Numbered from the stretch's first letter, positions 8,678 to 18,755 are shown. The stretch: 64,000 nucleotides of DNA from Haladaptatus sp. DYF46 (GCF_021083305.1 NZ_JAJFAY010000010.1:1-64000), one strand, 5' to 3'. The notes: generated from the sequence alone by a model not told the origin. Numbers and translations are program-made.

Positions 8678-9971
8678 GATTCTCCTACTCGTCGCGTTCA
8701 TCGCCATTCTCATGGCACTGTACGCCGTTGGCGTGCCAGCGGCCTACTCGTTAGGTCTGACTGTCCTCATCATCATGCTGTTGCCAATCGGTCCACCGCT
8801 GAATCTCGTCGTGATTACGCAACGGTTCTGGGCTGGGATGACTTCATGGGTCCTCCTCGCCGTTCCGTTCTTCCTCATGGCCGGACGAATCATGAACATC
8901 ACCGGAATCACCGACGACATGTTTAATTTCGCCACTGAACTAGTCGGTCCCCTTCCCGGTGGTCTCGCGCAGGTTAACGTCTTTGTTAGTTTGATTTTCT
9001 CTGGGATGAGCGGTTCTGCCGTCGCAGACGCTGCAGGTATTGGAAGTGTTGAATACGAGGCGATGACGTCGAATGGCTACGACGGGGATGATGCCGTCGG
9101 TATTACCGGTGCCTCCGCAATCATCGGGCCGATCATTCCACCAAGCATACCCGTCGTCGTCTACGCCGTGCTCGCACAACGCTCGATTGGGACGCTATTC
9201 GTCGCCGGTATCATTCCGGGTCTTCTCATGGCGCTCGCGATGGCAGCCACGGCGTTCTACCTCGCCAAGCGTGACGGATGGCCGAAGGAAGACAGTCACG
9301 ATCTCTCGAACCTATTTGAGTCCTTTCTTCGGGCCGTGCCTGGGCTTATCACGCCACTCATTATTGTCGGTGGGATCCTCGGCGGCGTGTTCACCGCAAC
9401 AGAAGCCGCGCTGATCGCCGTCGTGTATGCAATACTTCTTGGCGTGTTTTACTATCGTTCAATCGGGCTGACCGACCTGATAGAGGTCAGCAAGGACACG
9501 TTCGAGGACACTGCGAGCATTGTTGTCATCTTCGGCTTTGCGAATCTCTACGCGTACTGGTTAACGCTCGCCGGTATCCCCGACTTGATCGGGCAAATTC
9601 TCGTTGGAATCTCTGCGAGCCCTCCCGTGACGATGTTAATCCTCACTGCCATTCTGCTGATCCTGGGGACGTTCATGGAAGGTACGGCAGTTCTTCTGAT
9701 CATGGTCCCAATGCTGGTACCGCTCTATCCGACGCTGGGCATCAACCCAGTTCAGTTCGGAATCGTCATGGTTGTTGCCCTAATGTACGGACTTATCACA
9801 CCACCCTTTGGCCTGATTCTCTTTGTGCTGGAGCGCGTTACTGACGAATCTCTTGATGATGTTATGCGGTCGATGATCCCCTACTATCTGCCACTTGCGT
9901 TTGTCCTCCTCTTGATCATCCTCGTTCCTCCGTTAACGCTGGCGGTCCCCCGTGCATTCGGGCTCTTCTAA
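8670..9971 (+). CDS. dctM: TRAP transporter large permease DctM
   Basis: 433 residues from ATG 8670, chosen because a GGAGG sits 5 nt upstream and the conserved N terminus MPEILLLVAFIAILMAL begins here. About 12 membrane helices. Typical DctM segments: SGMSGSAVADAAGIG, IIGPIIPPSIPVVVY, GGVFTATEAA and GLITPPFGL. It is the ion-coupled translocating subunit, working with DctQ and the lipoprotein DctP to import a carboxylic acid. The start overlaps the dctQ stop by 8 bp, giving tight translational coupling. Confidence 0.95.
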   Translation: MPEILLLVAFIAILMALYAVGVPAAYSLGLTVLIIMLLPIGPPLNLVVITQRFWAGMTSWVLLAVPFFLMAGRIMNITGITDDMFNFATELVGPLPGGLAQVNVFVSLIFSGMSGSAVADAAGIGSVEYEAMTSNGYDGDDAVGITGASAIIGPIIPPSIPVVVYAVLAQRSIGTLFVAGIIPGLLMALAMAATAFYLAKRDGWPKEDSHDLSNLFESFLRAVPGLITPLIIVGGILGGVFTATEAALIAVVYAILLGVFYYRSIGLTDLIEVSKDTFEDTASIVVIFGFANLYAYWLTLAGIPDLIGQILVGISASPPVTMLILTAILLILGTFMEGTAVLLIMVPMLVPLYPTLGINPVQFGIVMVVALMYGLITPPFGLILFVLERVTDESLDDVMRSMIPYYLPLAFVLLLIILVPPLTLAVPRAFGLF

Positions 9972-10047
9972 GAAACCTGTATTCACCGGTTTTCTATCCA
10001 TCCACTATTCGTAGCTGATATCTCGTCGACACTAACGTAATGGCGGG

Positions 10048-11009
10048 TCAGACGACGACTCCCGTCTTTAAGATCAGGACAACGATTGAGAGAACAGGAA
10101 TGGACATAAGCGTCGTTGTAAGCACATTTACTGAAACGTATTCAGGGAGGCCCACACCACGGATAGTCGTTTCACTCGCGAACTCTACAGCGAAAATAAA
10201 TGGCGCCACAGCAACTGGCATAGCCGTGAGCAAAATAAATACCCGATCAACTGTCACGTTACGAAAACTGAGCGCAAGCGCTACGGCAAGACCGATGGTG
10301 GGCGAGACGAGAAATCGAGAGGCCGAGGGTGGAAGAGTAAGCGAGGAGACACGATGGTATTCCGTATTAGGGAGTTGGATGCCAAGAATAATGAGCTTAC
10401 AGGAATCGAGGCGTTCCCAAGCATTCCGATCGTTTGCATTGTCGCCGCTCCCGCGGGCGGAACGATATCTATAGTACGGACAGCGACTGCGATCAAGACT
10501 GCGTAGACAACCGGATACCGAAATACCTGTCTAAGGCTCTCAAGGCCGGGCTGACCGCCTGAATTTGCTGCAATAGCAAGCCCGATTGTGTACACGAACA
10601 CGCCATGAACTGCGGCGAACAGGACCGCGGTCTGCCGGCCGATATCACCGAAGGCAAATGTAGCGAGCGGGATGCCGAGTGCGCCGGTATTACCGAAGGA
10701 CGCGATCCGCTGAAAGGTGTTGAGGAACGTTTCTTCCATTTGGAGCGCTTTTCCGACCGCCCAACTTACTGCCAGAGTACATGCGAGGAATGCGACGACG
10801 CCAACAGATATCTTGAGGAGCGCGTCTGCTCCTAGTGTTGTGAGCGCAATGCTGTGGATCGTGAGTGCCGGCGTTAACACGAACAACGTCAGCGTGTTCA
10901 ATGGCCCTGGGTCAAGACCCTCTAACCGATCTAGCACTGCTCCGATTCCGATTATCAGGAACGTCGGAAGGATGGCTGTAATGATGATTCCAGAACGGAT
11001 GACATACAT
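10048..11009 (-). pseudogene. AEC (auxin efflux carrier) permease, frameshifted
   Basis: AEC-family membrane carrier of about 310 residues in its intact form. The N-terminal 5 to 6 helices read from MYVIRSGIII (11009; an ATG at 11069 is also open) to GMLGNASIPV. The frame then shifts at about 10398: after IPV the family continues MLIILGIQLP, which is found in the next frame and runs on to VVLILKTGVVV and the stop at 10048. One missing base (GTAAGCTC where GTAATGCTC is expected) explains it. It is either a recent pseudogene or a base-call error. Family members export organic acids or amino acids. Confidence 0.8.
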
Positions 11010-11131
11010 CAAATTTATCAAACGGAATGTGCAAAAACATACCGCTGTGGCATGGCGAAACTTATTCATGCAATCAACGAAACCGCAGGAACCTATCCAG
11101 AGTCACCAACAACTAATAGAGGTGGCTCCAT

Positions 11132-11575
11132 ATGGGACCTATGGTCATCGTTGCAGCCATCGATCGTACGGAACGAGCGACAGATGTACTTGCGGAAGCC
11201 GCTACCCTGGCAGAGACGTTCGAAGAAGAGGTCCACGTCCTGCACGTGATGAAGCGCTCGGAGGCCATCCAAATTGAAGAAGACAATGCAAATAAAGACG
11301 AGGCAGTCAGTACCGCCGAGTTGCGAGGGCAAGCCGCGCAGCCGGCGAAGTCACTTGTGGATACGCACCCACCGAGGGTCGAGACAACGACCGTTGGCCG
11401 AATCGGTGACCCAGCGAGCGAGATCGTTGAGTACACGGACGACCAGCAGGCACGCTATGTGGTGATCAGTCCACGACGCCGCTCACAGACGGGGAAGCTA
11501 CTTTTCGGAAGCGTCGCACAAACCGTCCTACTAAACGCGTCCTGCCCCGTTGTCTCGCTCGCTGACCACTCCTAA
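11132..11575 (+). CDS. universal stress protein (UspA family)
   Basis: 147 residues; one Usp domain with an N-terminal strand VIVAAIDRTERATDVLAEA and a C-terminal GKLLFGSVAQTVLLNASCPV, the phosphate-binding G-x9-G(S)-type loop. It may bind ATP. Halophiles have many Usp proteins, often beside transporters, as here (divergent from the AEC permease). GAGGTGG at about 11119 is placed well for the ATG at 11132; MVIVAAID at codon 4 is the alternative. Confidence 0.88.
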   Translation: MGPMVIVAAIDRTERATDVLAEAATLAETFEEEVHVLHVMKRSEAIQIEEDNANKDEAVSTAELRGQAAQPAKSLVDTHPPRVETTTVGRIGDPASEIVEYTDDQQARYVVISPRRRSQTGKLLFGSVAQTVLLNASCPVVSLADHS

Positions 11576-11886
11576 TGACTGCGTCACGGGGTGATGAATG
11601 CCGGGAGAAACCTAACCTGAGATGGGATGAGATCTGCCGTGACTTTTAGTCGATAGAGCGAGTCGGGGCGCGTAGATAGTTGAAGCTATAGCATGCATTT
11701 GCGCAGTGTTCGGCGGGCATAGTTGCTGATGTTACAATTGGCGACTAGCTGTACCAAAACTGGTGTCCAGCTTGGCCACGCTCATCAAATCACCTAAAGA
11801 TGACTCTATGAGCCGTAGATTTTTATATGGTATAAGAGTTCTGCTATCGATCGACGAAAAGAGAATCACAGAGTAAGGCTATGCTG
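11576..11886. other. intergenic, no gene seen
   Basis: About 310 bp between the 3' ends of the usp and hom genes. A TATA-like ATTTTTATATGG lies near 11819-11830, but no reading frame follows it. Confidence 0.5.
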
Positions 11887-12834
11887 TCACTCCAAACGAC
11901 GGATATCGGCCATGATAGAGACTGTAGTCGTCGACCCGCCGGCGCCGTGACCTGAGATACTCAACTGTCCAGCGTTCTCGGTTGCGAGTTGGACGACGTT
12001 CTCGGTACCGGAGACAACGAGTGGGGATTGTTGTGGAATGATCCGTGGTCCAACGCGAATCTCGCCGTCCACGATTTCGCCAACAAGACGGACCGTCCGC
12101 CCATCGGCGTCCGCGAGCGACAGTGCACTGCCGGAAATTCCGACGATTCCATCAACAGACGCGTCATCGAGCGTATATTCACGCTCCCCTTGCGCGAGTA
12201 CATTCGCGGCGATCACGCATTTGAGTGCGGTATCCGTCCCTTCGACATCGAAAGACGGGTCGGCCTCCGCAACACCGAGGTCTTGTGCTTCTACAAGCAC
12301 GTGATCGTAGTCAAGTCCCTCGGCCGCCATTCTTGAGAGGATAAAATTTGCAGTCCCGTTCAGTACACCGCGAAGAGCATTCACATGTTCAGGTCCGTAG
12401 TCCTCGATCGTCGAAATAACTGGCATCGCCCCTCCGACTGTCGCCTCGAAACGGAGCTCACCTTCACTCTCTCGTTCAAGTGCCCGAACATCTGCGTATC
12501 GTTGCGCGACGGGTCCTTTGTTCGCAAGCACGACATTTCTGTTTCGTTCAAATGCCGCCCGAATGTGGTCGTAGGCTGGCTGTGCGGTATCGAGCGTCGT
12601 GGGAGTCGCTTCAACAAGAACATCATACTCGCTCGCCAACGCGTCCTCGACGGTGTCTGTCCCGATGTCTTCTGTGCCACGCTTCTTTGAAAGGACGTCC
12701 TCGACATCGAGACCATCCGGGTTGATTGCCGCACTCGATGAGTCAGCGAGCGCGGTCACTGTGTGACCGTAATCAGAGGCTATTTTCGCGACCGATGTAC
12801 CGACCGTGCCCGCCCCAATGACTGCGAGTTTCAT
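11887..12834 (-). CDS. hom: homoserine dehydrogenase
   Basis: 315 residues, the short form without a C-terminal ACT domain. NAD(P)-dependent reduction of aspartate semialdehyde to homoserine, the branch to threonine and methionine. Rossmann motif GAGTVGTS at the N terminus; VVLANKGPVA, GVLNGTANFILS and the catalytic stretch EADPSFDVEGTDTALK are all present. The missing regulatory domain is supplied by the separate ACT gene upstream, whose stop overlaps this ATG (ATGA at 12831-12834). Confidence 0.95.
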   Translation of the reverse strand: MKLAVIGAGTVGTSVAKIASDYGHTVTALADSSSAAINPDGLDVEDVLSKKRGTEDIGTDTVEDALASEYDVLVEATPTTLDTAQPAYDHIRAAFERNRNVVLANKGPVAQRYADVRALERESEGELRFEATVGGAMPVISTIEDYGPEHVNALRGVLNGTANFILSRMAAEGLDYDHVLVEAQDLGVAEADPSFDVEGTDTALKCVIAANVLAQGEREYTLDDASVDGIVGISGSALSLADADGRTVRLVGEIVDGEIRVGPRIIPQQSPLVVSGTENVVQLATENAGQLSISGHGAGGSTTTVSIMADIRRLE

Positions 12835-13361
12835 GCAAACTCCCCCGAAAGTGGTTCGATGACGCGAATGTCTTTTTCTACGGCAATTTCCCGAATCTTT
12901 GAGAGGGTGTGCTCGGTCTTACCCTCTTCAATACCAAGACGAAGTCGCCCACTTGATATATCGTTAGACCCTTGCGGTGCGGACAGCTCGAAATCAGCGA
13001 TCGTTACGTTCGTGGTCTCACGAATTCGTGTTAACGTGTCCGAGAGGCCGGTGTCGACGAGGTCTCCTGAGAGCAGTACGGTTAGTGACTCACTGTACCG
13101 CTCCGTCCCAGCCTGAATCACGTTGATTCCCTCCTCACGGAGTGTGTCAACTATCATCTCGTACCGCTTCGGCGTCGCTTCGAGGTCGATTTCGACGGGG
13201 ATATGGCCGCGGGGCGTAATGTGTCCTCGCTCGTGATATATCGACAATAAGTTCCCGCCGTTCTCCCCGATTGGATGGAGTGCACGAAGCAACTCACCGG
13301 GTTCGTCGACCAGCTCGAGGCGAATCGTGTAGGCTTTCGCCTCGCTTTGTGGTTCGTTCAT
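12831..13361 (-). CDS. ACT-domain regulatory protein paired with hom
   Basis: 176 residues. The N-terminal ACT domain (RLELVDEPGELLRALHPIGENGGNLLSI, abridged) and a second ACT-like half bind an amino acid. Co-translated with homoserine dehydrogenase, it is probably the detached allosteric subunit giving threonine feedback control. The pairing is common in haloarchaea. Confidence 0.85.
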   Translation of the reverse strand: MNEPQSEAKAYTIRLELVDEPGELLRALHPIGENGGNLLSIYHERGHITPRGHIPVEIDLEATPKRYEMIVDTLREEGINVIQAGTERYSESLTVLLSGDLVDTGLSDTLTRIRETTNVTIADFELSAPQGSNDISSGRLRLGIEEGKTEHTLSKIREIAVEKDIRVIEPLSGEFA

Positions 13362-13509
13362 GCGTAATTCTTCCTCCGATAGAGATTGGCTCGCTCACTC
13401 ATTGTGAATTACTCACCAGATGCAGTTATATGAATCCCGGCGGTTTGCGTGTGACTGTTCAAGCCAGTGTTGCGGGTAATTGTCGAAAACACGTGAATCT
13501 GGGATGGGC

Positions 13510-14244
13510 CTATGCGAACGTCTCTCGGTCGGCGAGCTTCTCACTCAACGACTCGAGTTCATCGACGTCTTCACTCGCCGTCTGGAGTATCTCAACGAGT
13601 ACGGACAGTTTCTTCAGTGGGATCTGTCCCGGAGCGTACTTGCTAGTGTCTGAGGCGAGGGGTGCATATCCAAGTTTTGAACCATAGAGCGGTGCAACGG
13701 CGCGGCTGTGACTCCCAATCCCTCCCATTGAGATCCCTGCAACGTTCATCCCGTTGTTCGTTGCTGTATTGATGGCTTTCAGAAGACGGAGTACGTCATC
13801 GTTGTCCTGCGGATATGTGGCGACTTTTGCGACATCTCCGTATTGCGCGCACTGCTCAAAGAGTGCGTCAAGCACCTTTGATTCCGGTGTCTCGTTGAAG
13901 TCGTGATGCGAGATGATGAGCTTGACGTTGTTTTGTCGAAACTCATCGAGAATCCATCCCATTGCACGGGCAGTCTCCAACTCGATATCTACGAGTTCAA
14001 CTGCGTCGAAGCGTGACGCCGCAGCGAGACGGTCAAGCCGCCCAGTATCGTTTGCCTCGCCGCCGAACCATTTCGTTCGGTTCGTCGCAATTATCGGGAG
14101 CGTACCGTCGTACTCACGAAGTTGTCCAATCGGGTCTTGTGCGCTGTCCATCCGGAATTCGAGGACATCCGCTGCCTCACGAGCCTCCGGCTCTCGTGTG
14201 AGGTCGTTTGTTGTTGCAGCCAGTGCGAAGCCATCCAGTTTCAT
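13510..14244 (-). CDS. aroD: type I 3-dehydroquinate dehydratase
   Basis: 244 residues from ATG 14244; the upstream extension is not conserved-looking. Schiff-base (class I) dehydroquinase of the shikimate pathway. Substrate and catalytic residues are all visible: EFR (29-31), TNR (Arg56), VELVDIE (Glu83), SHHDF (catalytic His114), AKVA (Schiff-base Lys140), SHSR and APGQ. It lies downstream of a similar gene in tandem. Its neighbour hom draws on aspartate semialdehyde, which archaea without DAHP synthase also use to make dehydroquinate, so the grouping may be metabolic. Confidence 0.9.
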   Translation of the reverse strand: MKLDGFALAATTNDLTREPEAREAADVLEFRMDSAQDPIGQLREYDGTLPIIATNRTKWFGGEANDTGRLDRLAAASRFDAVELVDIELETARAMGWILDEFRQNNVKLIISHHDFNETPESKVLDALFEQCAQYGDVAKVATYPQDNDDVLRLLKAINTATNNGMNVAGISMGGIGSHSRAVAPLYGSKLGYAPLASDTSKYAPGQIPLKKLSVLVEILQTASEDVDELESLSEKLADRETFA

Positions 14245-14341
14245 GTGGTAGTGTCTCTCAATCCACGGTATAAAATCTTCGCCGGACAGAATCAATACTC
14301 CTTATACATACTAGAGGGAGTTCCGCCCATCAATCGTACGC

Positions 14342-15055
14342 TCACTTGGGGACAGATGGGAACTTGTCCTTGAGATTGTCCATTAATTTTACGTCATCGC
14401 CACCGTGTGCTACTGACTGGATTAAGGAAGCTAATTCTTCCAGTTCGACCTGGCCCGGCTCGGCCATTTCCTCGTCAAGTGGGGCGTATCCGATCCGAGA
14501 GCCATAGAATGGCCCGATAATACGGGTGTGGCGACCTTCTTCACCCATCGCCACTCCAATGATTTTGACACCATCCTCGTTAGCCCTGTGAATCACTTGG
14601 AGGACATCTAATGCATCACTTCGAGATTCGGCAAAGACAGAGATTTTAGCGAAATCACCGATCGCATTGCACTCATCGATGACTCGAGTGAGATCATTGA
14701 TGTCCGGTGTATTAGACCCATTGTGATAGGAGACGATCGTCTGTGCCTCGATTCCTGAAACCATCTGTTCATTTTCTTTCGCGTCAGATAGGCCAATATC
14801 AACGATCTCGACTTGGTTGATCTGTGACGCCTGAACCAACGCATCGATTCGGTCGTCGCTATCGATCTCAGTAGCTTTTGGACTCGGATGGTTGGTAACA
14901 ATGAGTGGCAACTCTCCCGTGTATTCTTGCAGTTTAGTAATAGGATCTTCCACTGCGGACATAGAAAATTCGACGTAGTCAGCGTACGCCCGTGCCTGTG
15001 GCTCTTGAGATAGCTCAGAAGTGATCGCCGCAAGCGCGAAGTCATCGACCTGCAT
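14342..15055 (-). CDS. divergent type I dehydroquinase paralogue
   Basis: 237 residues from ATG 15055. It has the same fold as the adjacent aroD and keeps the catalytic pair His111 (SYHNG) and Lys137 (FAKISVF), Arg178 and Gln202. EFR has become EFS (Ser31) and TNR has become TNH (His56). In bacterial enzymes these two Arg positions bind the substrate carboxylate. It may therefore act on another substrate or be regulatory. Tandem duplication upstream of aroD, separated by about 97 bp. Confidence 0.85.
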   Translation of the reverse strand: MQVDDFALAAITSELSQEPQARAYADYVEFSMSAVEDPITKLQEYTGELPLIVTNHPSPKATEIDSDDRIDALVQASQINQVEIVDIGLSDAKENEQMVSGIEAQTIVSYHNGSNTPDINDLTRVIDECNAIGDFAKISVFAESRSDALDVLQVIHRANEDGVKIIGVAMGEEGRHTRIIGPFYGSRIGYAPLDEEMAEPGQVELEELASLIQSVAHGGDDVKLMDNLKDKFPSVPK

Positions 15056-15426
15056 ACGAAAATAAAGCCCTCGAAAGTACAAAAGTGTATTTGTGACTTC
15101 GCACATATGAGAAAACCACCAATATAATTCTCAAGGAGGACATTAGTAATTGATGTATAACATGAAATTGCCGTTCTGAAGGAGATTGTATAGTTCCACA
15201 ATCCGCGATATGACGATGACCGAATCCAGAGTTTCCAAATAGTTCTGTAGATCGTCTAACTTCTGCATTGTTCTAATTGGAATAAGGAGACACGAATATG
15301 GGGGTTGTTGTTTGATAGCGGTTATAATAACAATAACTGATCAATTTCTCTATCCAAATTGCGAAATCGTGACCATATCGAAGCTGATAGGATTCTCTTC
15401 TAAAATTGATCTTATTCTTTGTAGAC

Positions 15427-15801
15427 TCAATCCGAAGAACTTCGTTCCCAAATTGTAGGGAAGTCACGGTCTTTTGGAGCGTTCTCGATACGGTGAATTT
15501 CCCATAAACCACCAGAACTAGGATGAAGTAATTCAAGAACGGTATCCTCACTAAGCCACTTTTCTGCATGAAGCGTTTTGTCATCTACAAATACTCGATC
15601 AAAAGACAGTGGATCTGGTTCATCATGCTGACGAGAAACATACTCAAACGAGGAAAGATGAAGCCCTATAACTGGAATTCTCTCTTCGGTTCCGTTTATC
15701 TCTACAACTAAGTGCTTGTCATACGTAGGACCAATACTCGCAGAGTTCGCTTTTCGATTATTCTGTTTTTCGAGCCCAATGACGTTGACGTTCTGGCCCA
15801 T
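15427..15801 (-). CDS. hypothetical protein
   Basis: 124 residues, acidic, no membrane segment, no recognised domain. It contains LVVEINGTEERIPVIGLHLSSFEY and a FDRVFVDDKTLHAEKWLSED stretch, consistent with a small beta-rich protein. It lies alone in an AT-rich tract unlike the preceding genes, suggesting transfer. Confidence 0.5.
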   Translation of the reverse strand: MGQNVNVIGLEKQNNRKANSASIGPTYDKHLVVEINGTEERIPVIGLHLSSFEYVSRQHDEPDPLSFDRVFVDDKTLHAEKWLSEDTVLELLHPSSGGLWEIHRIENAPKDRDFPTIWERSSSD

Positions 15802-16559
15802 TACTATCCTTTTTTCGAGGGAAGAAAATAGATGTTTCCGTCAGAGGCCAATTCCCTCCTAAATCCTCATCATTTTATCAATCTCAAAAAGTGGCAATGT
15901 CTAGTTTGTCTCCTCCTCGACAGGTGTTCGGTTGACGAGCGATTAGTACGGTATCTGATAGTTATAGAATTGTGGGAATTGTCCAAGACAGCACTGGACA
16001 GTCAGCTGACTGCCACCCATGAGCTACAGAAACAGTAGACCTGGGTTTTAAAAGTATGACACCACTTTTCGATGCGGGTTTACTCTGTGTAATCAGCCCA
16101 TCCATTCAATCTCAATCGGAAGGAGCAGTGGGGTATCTGAACTAACCAACCAGAAATAATATTTCCTTGCAATTGTATTTATCAATAACTTAGTGGAGGG
16201 GTATATCCACCTAATTGGCAGTATATCAATTGTAATATGGTATGTGATTGATAGGTCTCGCAAATATTGTATTGTGATATATAAACAAGACCATTTACCG
16301 TTTATCACTACAAATTCCAGTCTACAACAATACATTTCTACTTGCGAAGGTGGATCCAAAAACTATATGATATTTGTCATACACTCTGTAAAATTGCCCA
16401 AAATGACCAATCAACACCGAGCAGACGCAACTTTGAGCAGTACTAAGTCGCTTTCTGCCTCCTAAATCCATAAGCGGAAGTAACACCACCCCGGGAGCCC
16501 CGAATCAATCTGTGCGCAGTCTATGCTACAAACTCCTCTCCGCTAAAGAGCTAAGCATA
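15802..16559. other. AT-rich stretch without recognisable genes
   Basis: About 750 bp, strongly AT-rich compared with flanking genes. Short frames on both strands have biased, non-halophilic composition and no domains. It ends where a SWIM gene fragment starts, so this looks like inserted or decaying DNA. Confidence 0.5.
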
Positions 16560-16741
16560 TCCACCGTAACGCATTCTGCAAGCACATGGCTGCAGTCGAA
16601 ACCGCAACGGACGACGAGATGCTCAATGTCTTCCCTTAGAGAACGAAGACAATGCTGAACTGGAAGACTGCGACTGCAACGATCCCGGTGGCTTCCCGTG
16701 TTGGGATGCGTGAGGACTGAGCAGAAGACTTGCCGAACTAA
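16560..16741 (+). pseudogene. SWIM zinc-finger gene fragment, copy 1
   Basis: 3' part of the SWIM family whose intact member is at 34312-34695. It starts at HRNAFCKHMAAVE, has a frameshift near 16637, and ends with the family's DCDCN and a degenerate tail before ..PN stop. Convergent with the DUF7519 gene. Confidence 0.75.
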
Positions 16742-16764
16742 CTCTCGCTTCAGTTCTCTGTCTC

Positions 16765-17481
16765 TCAACTTCTCTCTAGATCACCAAGATAGAGCGCGAA
16801 CAGCAACAGAAGCAAAACACCCAAGAGCAGCGTAAATGATGCAGCTGGTATCGCTACCGCCCGGAGACGATTGAATACATCTGCTATCAAAATCCCTCCC
16901 ATACCGACGGTAAGAGTACCTACTGTATGCACACTCGACACCACAAATGAGCGTGATCCTCGCCCAACTTCCTTCCCAAGTGAAATTGCATGTCCAGCGG
17001 CATCCCACGCCAGGATCGTTAGCATGATCGCTCCGAGCAACTGCTGGTGGCTCAATTGTGCTGCCCATCCATTTACTACAGCACTATAGATGAGCAGCGC
17101 CGTACTAATCCCGGTGAGCCACCGTGATACAGATTTATGAAGTGGATAAAGCCCGAGTAACAGCACGACCGGACCAAACATCCCGCCGACGAAGGCACTC
17201 CGTTCAATGAGATTCATCGGGAAAACGATACCCAGTCCAAGGGAGATGGTAGTGAGGAGACTTCCAAGCAGTATACATGCAAGTCCACTCATGCGATTCC
17301 AGCGACGCTGTACAACAATACTCAATTGGAGTATGAGCAGCCCTATTGCCTCGATGCCAACGATTTTTCGTTGGAGCGGGTGCGTCGTAAGAACACCAAC
17401 GACACAGACTGCAGCACAGAGAGCAATGGTACTACTCGTATAACTCGGGTGTGTCGTAATTCGCGGGTTTGAATTGTTCAT
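16765..17481 (-). CDS. DUF7519-like membrane protein of the DUF58 cluster
   Basis: 238 residues from ATG 17481, chosen because GAGGTGG lies 6 nt upstream; the frame is open to 17535. Several predicted membrane helices. By position it matches the DUF7519 protein found at the end of haloarchaeal MoxR/DUF58 operons. Function unknown, presumably part of a membrane complex for assembly or activation of surface proteins. Last gene of a four-gene operon with overlapping or near-touching ends. Confidence 0.75.
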   Translation of the reverse strand: MNNSNPRITTHPSYTSSTIALCAAVCVVGVLTTHPLQRKIVGIEAIGLLILQLSIVVQRRWNRMSGLACILLGSLLTTISLGLGIVFPMNLIERSAFVGGMFGPVVLLLGLYPLHKSVSRWLTGISTALLIYSAVVNGWAAQLSHQQLLGAIMLTILAWDAAGHAISLGKEVGRGSRSFVVSSVHTVGTLTVGMGGILIADVFNRLRAVAIPAASFTLLLGVLLLLLFALYLGDLERS

Positions 17482-17495
17482 ACTTTCCACCTCTC

Positions 17496-18755
17496 TTACC
17501 TGCTCGGCCAGACAACCGGGTTTCCTGGTTGCCAATTACAAACCGGTATCTGTACATCCCGTAGCATCTGGATTCGATTCTTTCGTTCAATTTGAGCAAG
17601 TTCTGTACCAAGGGTTTCATCCGTACTCACATCTGGGCTCACCACCGTCGGTGTATGGCCATCTACCGTAAGATGCTGTGCCGCCGTCACTCCAAAATCA
17701 TCTAATAACGGAGTAAATAACGTCACGTCAACGCTTTTTCCACTCCGTGCGAGAAAGCTTCGTATCTGATCGGAAGGGTCTATGTCCTGTATGGATTGTG
17801 CGGGAGTTACAGAACGAGTCTGGTGATTTTTGAGGAGATGTGAAACTTCTGCTTGGTGGTGCTGCCCTGTGCCTGGAGCTAGCCACTTGAACTCTTCTCC
17901 GATGATTGCGACGCCAATGCGCACAGACCGCTCACTGAGGAGTGAAGCCACCTTCGTCGCGGCAGCAACACTAAAGGAGACTGCATGTGGTTCAGTTGCC
18001 CGACGAGTGCGGAACGCTTCTTCTCGTGCATCAAGACAGAGAATAACCGTTGTGAGCCGTTCTTCTCGAAATTCAACCGTCGTCAGATCCCCTGTTCGTG
18101 CAAATCGTCGCCAATCAATTCGATTTGCCGAGTCTCCCCGCTGGTACGCTCGTGTTTGATAAAACTCAATGCCAGATCCACCGACAGCAGCACTCGTCTG
18201 GCCAGTGTAGCGCTGTGTCTGTTGTAATGTAAAGTTTCGAATATCAACGGTACATTCTAGTGTCTCCTCTATGGCTGACTGCGTCTTGGACGAAATTTCT
18301 GTTTGAACTCGCGTGCTGGCACAGATATCATAGACGACAGCTGTTGCTGGCTCAAACTGGTGAGTGCCATACTTTGCTTTGACTGTATAGTGGAAGGTCG
18401 TTGATTGACCCGGACGTAGCGTTGCTGTGTGTCGTGCGGTCCCATCAGTAACTGCTAAGAGCGGTGGTACCCCGTCAATCAGCCGTACATCGAAGAGTGT
18501 TTGCCTACCTGTATTTGTCACCGTCACAGTGACAGTAACCGAATCATCGTGTTCCGGTGTCTCATCAGTAAACGTTCGAGATAGCGCTAAATCGACTGCC
18601 GGTTCTGATGTTAGCAGTGGGTATGTCACGTACACGATGCTGACAACTGATGTTAAGAGGAGTGATGGCTGTTTGAGATAGACTCCAGCTGAGCTTGTAA
18701 CTAAGGCAATAATAAATATTGTTTGCCATCGGTGAGTTCGGTGAATAGTCGTCAT
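17496..18755 (-). CDS. DUF58 domain-containing protein
   Basis: 419 residues. Two N-terminal membrane helices, a beta-rich CARDB-like region (TVTVTNTGRQTLFDVRL) and the DUF58 signature EFYQTRAYQRGDSANRIDWR followed by a VWA-like fold (VILCLDARE). DUF58 proteins partner with MoxR AAA+ ATPases in chaperone-like complexes acting on membrane or exported substrates. Its ATG overlaps the stop of the DUF7269 gene (18752-18755). No MoxR gene lies in this operon. Confidence 0.9.
   Translation of the reverse strand: MTTIHRTHRWQTIFIIALVTSSAGVYLKQPSLLLTSVVSIVYVTYPLLTSEPAVDLALSRTFTDETPEHDDSVTVTVTVTNTGRQTLFDVRLIDGVPPLLAVTDGTARHTATLRPGQSTTFHYTVKAKYGTHQFEPATAVVYDICASTRVQTEISSKTQSAIEETLECTVDIRNFTLQQTQRYTGQTSAAVGGSGIEFYQTRAYQRGDSANRIDWRRFARTGDLTTVEFREERLTTVILCLDAREEAFRTRRATEPHAVSFSVAAATKVASLLSERSVRIGVAIIGEEFKWLAPGTGQHHQAEVSHLLKNHQTRSVTPAQSIQDIDPSDQIRSFLARSGKSVDVTLFTPLLDDFGVTAAQHLTVDGHTPTVVSPDVSTDETLGTELAQIERKNRIQMLRDVQIPVCNWQPGNPVVWPSR

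Noticed and set aside
16093-16465. Small proteins in the AT-rich tract
   Set aside because: Lys/Ile/Tyr-rich translations unlike halophilic proteins, overlapping on both strands.
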